In this document: one piece after another, positions 56,801 through 64,000 of the stretch
Numbering within the stretch: the first letter of the stretch is position 1
How the letters are laid out: each line of letters begins with the position of its first letter
Origin: Cristatella mucedo
Taxonomy: Eukaryota; Bryozoa; Phylactolaemata; Cristatellidae
NCBI GenBank assembly: GCA_009760855.2
Contig: WPIO01000114.1
Coordinates: 949,001 to 1,013,000 of the forward strand
Direction of reading: 5' to 3'
Length of the DNA stretch: 64,000 nucleotides
The notes under the pieces: generated by a model
Told to the model about the DNA's origin: nothing
What the model saw: the letters and a program-made list of their open reading frames with translations, nothing else
Database searches by the model: none
Made by a program: the position numbers and the translations under genes

Positions 56801-57185
56801 GCTATATATAAAGGATGCATGCACATGCTCTGCAGGTTATATATTAACATGGCAGGCAAAAACATGACGAATGGTTTAGCGTAGTACAATTGTACCATCC
56901 AAATACAAGGTGATGTCATTAGGATTTTGATTTTTGTGGAGATAGCACAACAGGATTCTCTTTAGTCTAAACCAGAAGGTCGTTGAATTATCGTGAATCG
57001 TAAATATACTTTTCAGCTTTAGAGGCATAGGTGCAAGGCTATACAAATAGATTATAAAAAAATTAATATAAAGAAAACTAGCTACTAAAGAGTTCGTCTT
57101 CAAAATGCAAGAATTCGTTTTTAGGAATGGATTCCGATAAAAAAAGAGCTGTGGATGCTGCAAATATGTACATTGATCGTTAAAA

Positions 57186-57187
<2 letters not shown>

Positions 57188-57221
<34 letters not shown>
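57188..57221. repeat. (AG)n microsatellite
   Basis: Pure AG run of about 34 bases in the lipase intron. Confidence 0.95.
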
Positions 57222-57225
<4 letters not shown>

Positions 57226-57337
57226 ACTGATGCAGGAATTTTAGGCATGCTAGGCTTAGAAAGTTGATGGTAGTACTACTTTCATCAAAACCTAGTCAGC
57301 AACAACTAGAGGCCGGAAGGGAAGCAACCTCTATCGT

Positions 57338-57832
57338 TCAGATTAGCCAATTCGTCTGCAATCCTACGACGTGATTCTTCCCAGATTGAATTAAAACAAA
57401 TATTGAAAGAAATCCGCAGGACAGGAGCGCTTTCGGATTTTCTTTAGCCAGTCGCATTTTGAACGAGGCAAGATGATTTTCGAAATCAAGAAAGCGCCGG
57501 GCTAGTGGTGCGGTACGCAGAAATAGGACCACCGAGATGGTCCTCAATCGGCCAGGTAGCTCGCCGCTAGATTTTTTCGAACCCTCAAAATCTTCACCGA
57601 ACTCCACGTGCGGGCGAGAATAATGCTGTGTGCGCGGCTTGAACCAGCATGACGAAACTGCGTGGCCAAAGCGTGGGATGCCGTGTAGGATTGAGAAAGC
57701 AAGTCTGGTATTCGCCTGTTTTCGCGTACTCAACCAAGTAGCCATAAGCGAAGCTAGTACAGTTTGAAAAAGAATCGACGAGTATTGCGCTATTGTGCTA
57801 CTGGCAATAAGTGATGCTATCGCAATCCTCAC
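57338..57832 (-). other. Unidentified 164-codon open frame, antisense in lipase intron
   Basis: Longest open frame of the intron that is not L2-derived. It starts MRIAIASLIASSTIAQYSSI (hydrophobic N-terminus) and contains RPHVEFGEDFEGSKKSSGEL and LARRFLDFENHLASF. GC content is locally higher than around it. I recognise no family. It could be a transposon relic, an intron-nested gene or chance. Confidence 0.25.
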
Positions 57833-58281
57833 CTGATAATCAACCGTAGCAACTTCGTGAATGAAAAAAGGGAACCCAAAATGTCACTAGGCTACCAAAA
57901 TTACAACCAATCCTCATCATTCCTTAAAAATGTCTTGCTAGAACATTTTGGTGAGGTGATTTGGCAGAGGTTCAAATAAATAATTAGATTTTTAAACCAC
58001 CTTTCTTCCTAAGGCATAGCAGTAAACGGATAAACATACTGTTTCAATCTCACCTGACAACTTGGGACTAGCCCATATTAAATTACATTATCCATAACAC
58101 GTTCTATAAATAACACCGCCCACAGTCACTTGCTAGCTCGTAGTAGATTAGAAAAGCGGTACGGTCAGCCGCGATAGTTTTTAAAGAATTATTGAGCTGA
58201 TGAACTTTGATTGTAGCTATGCCTGAAATCTTTTAATCACTGTAGCCAGTATCCGCCATCAAAAAGATAACCTTTTTATAG

Positions 58282-58521
58282 GTCTCGATCCTGCCGGACC
58301 ATTTTTCGAGGGACCAGATGAAAGAGTTCGTCTTGACCCGACTGATGCGAAATTTGTCGACATCATCCACACAAACGGAGCCCATCTTTATCGTGGAGGT
58401 TTCGGCATTACAATTCCCGTCGGACATGTTGACTTCTATCCGAATGGTGGCAAGTCACAGCCTGGTTGTTCATCACTGCTTTCCGTGCTCTTGCAGGGTT
58501 TGAATGGACTCTCTTTCTCAG
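58282..58521 (+). CDS. Pancreatic-lipase-family gene, exon C (catalytic aspartate)
   Basis: Starts after TTTTTATAG and completes the Gly codon of exon B; ends in phase 1 at GGTAATCC. It encodes [18 protein letters not shown] with the catalytic Asp codon at 58287-58289, then [23 protein letters not shown] and QPGCSS, all in the order seen in pancreatic lipases (LDPA.P.F, FVDVIHTD, GHLDFFPNGG). The following [16 protein letters not shown] would lie in or before the lid region. The catalytic His, normally in a C.H.R motif next along the chain, is not in this exon and I found no candidate in the remaining 5.5 kb. The C-terminal domain is also not seen. Confidence 0.92.
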
Positions 58522-58755
58522 GTAATCCAATGTTAGTGTGGGTAACGGGACTGCACATCAAGGAATTTTGCGGAATGATACCGAGAACATATGTCTATTC
58601 TACGTATTGTTGCGAGCAGTGTGTCGGCGTATTCCTAAGAAGATAGTTTTAAGGAATATTTATATTCCTAGGCTGAATGAGATGGAGTCAGCTGGCACGG
58701 TCAGCTGAAGTATCCTCTAGTCAGTCTTACTAACAAAAGGACATGGAGACATATC
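58522..58755. other. Intron sequence after lipase exon C
   Basis: Donor GTAATC at 58522; nothing else recognised. Confidence 0.5.
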
Positions 58756-58925
58756 CTAGCTGATTGAACAGCCTCTTTTGTATAGCGATAGAAGAGCCTT
58801 TACGACTAGCACCATTGCTTGCAGCGGCGATAAAGGATCGCTCACCGCAGGAATCGAACCCATGACCTCAAGACCGAGGTTGCAAAAGCAACCGCTTTAC
58901 CTAGTGTGCCATCACGGCTCACCAT
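58756..58925 (-). mobile_element. SINE-A, best preserved
   Basis: Minus strand. The 5' end GTGAGCCGTGATGGCACACT lies at 58925, the A box TGGCACACTAGG fits the pol III consensus and the B box GGTTCGATTCC is perfect. The 3' end is GGCTGTTCAATCAGCTAGGA. It directly abuts a minisatellite on its 5' side. Confidence 0.9.
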
Positions 58926-58939
58926 AGAAAACCCTGCCG

Positions 58940-59168
58940 GTACAGGTACAGGGTACAGGTGCAGGGAACAGGTGCAGGGAACAGGTGCAGGGAACAGGTG
59001 CAGGGTACAGGTGCAGGGTGCAGGTGCAGGTGCAGGGTGCAGGTGCAGGGTACAGGTGCAGGGTACAAGAACAGGGTACACTGCAAGGTACAGGTGCAGG
59101 GTACAGATACAGGGAACATGTGCATAGTACAGGTGCAGGGCACAAGTGCATGGTACAGGTGCATTGTA
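58940..59168. repeat. 13-bp minisatellite
   Basis: About 17 units of ACAGGTGCAGGGW, with some 6-7-bp shorter units (GGTGCA) in the middle and more divergence on the right. Unit length 13 keeps all frames open, which explains Cys/Arg- and Pro/Cys-rich frames on both strands; none is likely a gene. Confidence 0.95.
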
Positions 59169-59696
59169 CCGCCAGTCGTCATAAAGTCAGCTGCGATCTC
59201 ACCGGCGAGCTCACCTGCGAGCTCACCTGGGAGCTAACAAGGGACTTTCTATCTTTTTGAAGATTTAGACGTATCTATTATAAATTCTACACATATGTCG
59301 CTATAAAACCGAGTGTCGCATTAAGCAGATTAGGCTTATTAGACTTAAGCATTTATTAATCAAATATGAGACAAATGACGAACAGGTCCTTTTCGCGGAC
59401 CGCCTTAAGTTTAAGCTCAGCAGTCCTATCTATCTGAACTTAGCCTCCGTAAACCGTAGTGTGCATTCTGTCAACTTTGATTCCAATTTTCCGAAGATGC
59501 TCACAAACACGTACACGAATACCCGGATAAATACACGGGCACATCCCTGAAATGACATTTTGTCCATGAATACGGGCGTGCTACTGTTTTTCGTCTATCG
59601 GAGTCAACACTTGCCAATACTCACACTATTACCGTCTGAATAACAGTGCACATGCCCTGTGAGCCAAAGATAGGAGACTTATGACCTTGTAGACAG
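59169..59696. other. Unassigned interval
   Basis: Short GAGCTCACCTGCGAGCTCACC near-repeat at 59205-59235; otherwise nothing recognised. Confidence 0.5.
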
Positions 59697-59704
59697 TTCT
59701 AGAC

Positions 59705-59880
59705 GGTTCTCAACCCGTTGGTCGCAAAACCTTCGTGGTAGAACGATCCTTTCACAGGGTTTCCTAAGATCATCGGAAAACACGCATTTCCACATCTTTC
59801 CCACAATAACTTTATGGACGGGGTCGCCAAAACATGAGGAACAGTAATAAAAGGTCGTGGCATAAGGTTGAGAACCACCG
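59705..59880. mobile_element. hAT-type MITE (SPIN/Charlie-like)
   Basis: 176-bp element with inverted termini CGGTTCTCAACC (left) and GGTTGAGAACCACCG (right), flanked by TTCTAGAC and CTCTAGAT, which match an 8-bp nTCTAGAn target duplication typical of hAT insertions. Inner blocks such as CCTTTCACAGGGTTTCCTAA and AACATGAGGAACAGTAATAA closely resemble, from memory, SPIN/URR1-type hAT MITEs known from vertebrates and some invertebrates. No coding capacity. Confidence 0.8.
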
Positions 59881-59994
59881 CTCTAGATGGAACGCCAGTT
59901 CCTTCCTCAGTACACTCGGTCGAGCTTCACATTTCTAGGTCACTAGAGCTAGCTCCCTTTGCTTTTCTCTTCTCAGTCGTCGACACTCTGTACG

Positions 59995-60237
59995 CTGGCT
60001 GCACGCTCCACCATGAAGTCTGTTCTGTGCAGCCTGTGCCAGGAAGCCGGAGCTCTGCTCTGTGCTCGGTGCGTTCTGCTCAGGGAAGCCTGCTCTGTGC
60101 TCCATGCTCTGTGCTCTGTGCGGCTTCTATCAGATAGCATTCTCGGTGCGCTAGGTACTCCTGACATGCCCTCTATGCTACGTGAGGCCTCCGACTGGAG
60201 GCCTGCTCTGTACTCTGTAAAGCCCAGCCAAGGCTAA
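59995..60237 (+). other. CTCTGTGC-rich low-complexity segment with Cys-rich open frame
   Basis: Clustered CTCTGTGC and GAAGCCNGCTCTG motifs give an open frame from an ATG at 60012, MKSVLCSLCQEAGALLCARC onward, ending at TAA 60235. It looks like a degenerate tandem repeat rather than a gene. Confidence 0.45.
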
Positions 60238-60467
60238 AGAGCAGCCCAGGGCTAACCCAACGCTTAATCTAACCCAACGCTTAAAGCTTAAACGCTTAAA
60301 TTAAGTTTTTTGCAGATTTCTTTGTTTTACGATGCAGCAATAAGTGGATATTTTCGCTCAGGCTATTGCACACTCTGTCCTCTGACATGCTCAAAACAAT
60401 ATTATTACTATAAGGATTAGGATCACTTAGCATAAAGATCACTTAGCATAAGAACAACTTAGCATAA

Positions 60468-60812
60468 GCACTAATAATAATAATAATAATAATAATGTGC
60501 TTCATAAAGCGCCATCAGAGAAATCAATCATTTTCTAGGTGCTTTACATTTGCTGCAAAGGGAAATGCAATTGAATGGTAAGCCACATCATGCTTGATAC
60601 ACAGCCACATGAATAACATGTTTAGGGGTGACATGCACAGGGTTAGCATGCAAATGTGGTTAGTGGCAGTATGCACAGTGTCAGCACGCATAAGCACGTG
60701 AAGGACGAATCACAGGGATCCACTAAATGCTGTCATAAAAAGGTGTGTTTTTAAATTCTTTTTAAATGTGGTCAGGTCAGGGGATGTTCTGACGCAGATC
60801 GAGAATACGCTT
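60468..60812 (-). mobile_element. L2-A 3' end, 5'-truncated
   Basis: Minus strand: (AAT)n (60468-60496), hairpin, full 3' UTR and the last coding block to GATGTTCTGACGCAGATCG. Confidence 0.9.
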
Positions 60813-61924
60813 AGCATAATGTACAACTTATACACTAGTCACTACCCACCGTTGGGCTTTCTTCGGCAGATCGGTAACAATATCTCTGCATACTGTGCTT
60901 TGCCTATCGACCGCTCAGCAATCAAACCTATTAAATGCTAAGCTTAAAGCACTGCTGAGCACTCCCCGCGCTTGTCGCTCACTCGCTGCGCTTCAGCACG
61001 AGTTAAAATACCACCTCAGGCCCGGACGTAGGCATCTCGGTGGGGGGGGGAAGTCATTGGCTCCGATACCAAAATCATTAGCTCCGATGACTCTGCAGAG
61101 CCGGATATAGGAAAGACTGCTATATTCCATTTTTTCAATGGCCACTCACAGAAAATCAAGAAGCTACTTGTCCCTGAGAAGGTTTTCTATGAGAAACTAG
61201 ATTTCCTTCCACTGAACAAGACGTGGATGACGCTAGCTCTGGTCGATGCCTATCTAAGACCACCACACGTGGCACACTTCGGTTTTCGTTCATTTAGTCC
61301 ATCGGGTCTGACAAGGGGGGTTGACATTGTCGCTTTTGTTGTTCTTTACTCGTATGGCTATACGATCCGGAGTTTTTTTTTGATTGGAACAATGTTTGAA
61401 AAGTTTGCTTTCAAGTCCCTATCGAAGACCTTGCCTCTGACGGTTGTGATCTTAATTCTTGCTCTGTGTAAGCTTATTAGAGGAGGGATTCTCAGTTCCT
61501 CAGAAACAAATATTCTTAAGACAAGCCGATATAGATACAACAATACTCACACTTTCAAAACAGTTTGCCAGTAACAACATATTTAACTTCTAAGCTTAAA
61601 TTAACTTTTGTTATCATGCATCATATATACATTTCATTTGTCATATTTTATTTCTATTTCTTTTTATTTATTCTTGGGACAATCCGATATAGATACAAAA
61701 ATACTCATGATGCTAAAATAGTTTGCCACTAATAATATATTGAACTTTTAAGCTTATTTTTAAATTGTATTATCATGCCTCAAATATACATTTAATTTTT
61801 CACGTTTAATCTATTTATTCTCATTTATTTCTATTTCTATTGCTATTTTATTTATTTATTTTATATTTTATATTTCATGTAAAGAGCCGGAATCTGCTGC
61901 AAATTATTTAAAAAATTATAACAT
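60813..61924. other. Unassigned interval
   Basis: The plus frame 61227-61574 (115 codons) has a hydrophobic core (TLPLTVVILILALCKLI) but no family I recognise. A G9 run lies at 61041-61049. 61660-61900 is very AT-rich. Confidence 0.4.
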
Positions 61925-63595
61925 AAAAATAATAATGCACTTGATAAAGCGCCCTCAGAGAACTTAATTTCTCTCTAGGCGCTTTACATTAGCTGCAAAA
62001 AAATGCAACTGAATGGTGAGTAATATCATGCTTGATAAACAAACAACATGAACAACATGGTTCGGGGTGACATGCACAGGGTCGGCATACAAATGTGGTT
62101 AGTGGCAGCGTGCACAGTGTCAGCATGCATAAGCACGTAAAGGACGAATCACAGGGACCTACTAAATGCTCAATGGGTTTGCTTTGAAGTTCTTTTAAGT
62201 GTGGTCAAGTCAGGGGATTTTCTTACGCAGGTCTTGAGCGAGTTCTAGGCTTTGGGAGCATACGAACTAAATGCATAGTCTCCATAGGATTTGAGGTTTG
62301 TACGAGGTATTTGTAGACTGTTGCATTCCGAAAAGTGTGCGGTACGATGCTTGTCCTGACGGGGGAGTATATGGAAGAGATAGGCTGGAGCCAAAGAATG
62401 AAGTGGCCTCTGACTGAGCGACAAAAACCTTGAAGTCAATCCGTTACTTGAATGGTAGCCAGTGCAGGTCGGCGAGAAGTGGAGTAATGTGGCAACTGCG
62501 ACGCTCACGACAGACAAGCCTAGCTGCGGAGTTTCGCACCAGCTGCAACCGCCTGATCGCACTTGCTGGTAGGCCAGTAAGCAGTGAGTTGCAAAAGTCG
62601 AGACGGGATGTCATGAATGCATGGACCAACTTGGAAGTGGTATCCTTATCTAAACAAGCCCAAATTTTAGCAATGTTATGAAGTTGAAAATAGGCAGATT
62701 TGACTGTGGAGCTGATATGGTCGTCTAACAAGAGGTCACTTTGTAATATGAAACCTTGATTTCGAGCTGATTCTACAGGAGATATGCTGGCAGAGCTAAT
62801 TTTGAGCGTCACCATTTCCAATTTCTGAATGACAGTGGGTTTGCCCATAACTAGTAAGTCGCTGTTATCAGAATTTAGTTTTACAAATTTGCCGCAACTT
62901 GCTAGAAACGTTTGAAGTTTCGATATATGAGTTCTGCTAGTCTTCCACGACTCCTTCCAGTGTCTTTGATAGGATTTGTAGAAAGTTTACCGACCCGAAG
63001 CTGCTCAAGTTCCCTTTTTCTAGTGTAGCTTTTTTTGAGAAGTTGCCTGATTACAGCTTTTTGAATGGTTTTGGAAGATGACCTGAGGCTAGTGACATAT
63101 TGATGATGTTTGTAATTCATGGCCCCGGCAGGTTAATGCAACGTAGGAGCACGACAGTGAGAATCGGGTCTAGTGGACTCGTCGTGTTCTTTGATTGGGA
63201 TATGAACTTCAGAGCGAGATCCTTAGTGATTTGCTTAAATGTAGACATGGAGTGCAGCCAGAAATTGAGGGAGAGCATTCTAGGGTGTGCTGCCTTCGCA
63301 GAGAGGGACTCCCTGATCTTGTCTATCTTCTTGACAAAGAATCGAGAGAAGCGATCAGGTAGATCATAACAGGCATCGTCAGGTGAGGAGCCTTTCTGGG
63401 AGCGGTTGAGGATTTGAATTATCGTGTACAGCACAATATTTGGATTGGGCATCTGTGATTAAAAAACGGCTTCACAAAAGCTAGACTTGGCCTTTGCTAG
63501 TATCGTTTGGTACAAAATACAATAGTCCTCGTATGCCTGACGATGGATAGTCGTTCCTGATCTTTTCTATGCTTTTTCAGGATTGAGCTTAGTAT
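61925..63595 (-). mobile_element. L2-A LINE copy, linker to tail with internal deletion
   Basis: Minus strand: short (AAT)n, hairpin (61945-61985), 3' UTR, C-terminal domain (62444-62848 open), then a jump over the RT catalytic part near 62890 to the fingers (62902-63120) and endonuclease/RT linker (63117-63452) up to about 63595. The RT palm is deleted. Confidence 0.88.
62444..62848 (-). pseudogene. L2-A thumb and C-terminal fragment (134 codons)
   Basis: Open from MGKPTVIQKLEMVTLKISSA through LLLDDHISSTVKSAYFQLHN, SRLDFCNSLLTGLPASAIRR and AARLVCRERRSCHITPLLAD to LHWLPFK, where a frame change occurs. It joins the thumb and C-terminal domain in one frame and helps define the family's order. 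Confidence 0.85.
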
Positions 63596-63599
63596 GGAA

Positions 63600-64000
63600 A
63601 CATCATGGCCGTTTCCTATCTAAGATTAGGGACTGTCAGCCACAGTGCTCACCAAGCATTTAGAAAGCTTTGTGGTTCTGTACAGGAGAGACTATTACGA
63701 TTCTGTTTCGGCTATATCGCCAAAAAAGTCACTAGGCCTTTGCAACTGGAGTTAAGTAGGGACGGGAAGCCAATCAACTGATTTCAGATGTCTGACTATG
63801 TAACCTATTTGATGAACAAGCTTCGTTGCCATCTGGTTGGACACATAGTAAAGTGCTTACGTTGATCCATGTGACCAGCCGAGGCATGGCTCTTTCACCC
63901 ATAGTAGAGCTGCTGCACCAGTTTCAGTCATCTCACGCCCTCCGGTACTGTGTGGATCATAAATGACCTGTTCTGTTGCGTTGCTTGAGGACTATTTGCG
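63600..64000 (+). mobile_element. L2-B LINE copy, runs off the window
   Basis: Decayed plus-strand thumb and C-terminal domain: CTATCTAAGATTAGGGACTG, ATTACGATTCTGTTTCGG, GAGCTGCTGCACCAGTTTCA and CGCCCTCCGGTACTGTGTGG, still matching L2-B at the last base given. Confidence 0.8.

Larger units (their letters stand above)
46086..58281 (+). other. Lipase intron, 12,196 bp, transposon-filled
   Basis: Donor GTAAGT at 46086 and acceptor TTTTTATAG ending 58281. Splicing joins G to GT, giving the Gly of RISG-LDPAGP. The intron contains L2-A copies on both strands, two L2-B fragments, one SINE-A and one SINE-B, so its size is largely due to insertions. The preceding intron is 91 bp, so the contrast within one gene is strong. 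Confidence 0.85.

Noticed and set aside
58842-59260. Five overlapping Cys-rich frames that look like repeat proteins
   Set aside because: They come from a 13-bp minisatellite without stops in several frames; both strands are open, which argues against coding.
60980-61030. Possible downstream lipase exon with catalytic His
   Set aside because: The local CGCTCACTCGCTGCG sequence gives no C.H.R motif in frame with acceptor and donor sites; no candidate was found before 64000.
61019-61110. CCCGGACGTAGGCATCTCGG plus G-run as a transposon end
   Set aside because: No inverted partner or target duplication was found nearby.

Overview
This is a repeat-dominated stretch of animal (metazoan) nuclear DNA, AT-rich, with one recognisable host gene. 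The animal assignment rests on a secreted pancreatic-lipase-family gene split by canonical GT-AG introns, on two families of L2/CR1-type non-LTR retrotransposons, on two tRNA-derived SINE families, and on hAT-type DNA transposon remnants. There are no operons, ribosome-binding sites or other prokaryotic features. The species cannot be named from sequence alone; an aquatic invertebrate is plausible but is an inference.
Host gene: three plus-strand exons (45467-45762, 45854-46085, 58282-58521) join in frame (phase 0, then phase 1) and encode about 256 residues of the lipase catalytic domain, including the serine nucleophile (GMSLG) and the catalytic aspartate (LDPAGP). The signal-peptide exon upstream, and the exons for the catalytic histidine and the C-terminal domain, were not found and probably lie outside or undetected. 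The second intron is about 12.2 kb and is filled with transposons.
Mobile DNA: about half of the window is 5'-truncated, frameshifted copies of two LINE families, named here L2-A and L2-B. L2-A encodes an APE-type endonuclease, a reverse transcriptase and a C-terminal domain, then has a 3' UTR with an internal direct repeat, a GCGCC...GGCGC hairpin and an (ATT)n tail. L2-B encodes a related reverse transcriptase with a longer C-terminus and has a pentanucleotide (ATTAC)n tail. No copy is intact. SINE-B ends in the same hairpin as L2-A, so it probably used the L2-A enzyme. SINE-A has near-perfect pol III A and B boxes and an unrelated tail.
Layout: 1-5.5 kb L2-A and L2-B copies; 6.5-6.8 kb two SINEs; 7.7-11.5 kb a nested stack (old L2-B, a younger opposite L2-B inside it, a 1.39-kb solo LTR inside that, and a SINE-B); 13-21 kb L2-A fragments, one split by a hAT remnant; 22.7-26.5 kb two tandem minus-strand L2-A copies; 28.3-30.5 kb an L2-A interrupted by an opposite L2-A; 30.8-32 kb an L2-B; 33.9-35 kb a GC-rich decayed coding island of unknown identity; 35.4-45 kb sparse remnants, (AG)n tracts and SINEs; 45.4-58.5 kb the lipase exons and their transposon-filled intron; 58.8-60.2 kb a SINE-A, a 13-bp minisatellite and a hAT MITE resembling SPIN/Charlie elements; 60.5-64 kb more L2-A and L2-B.
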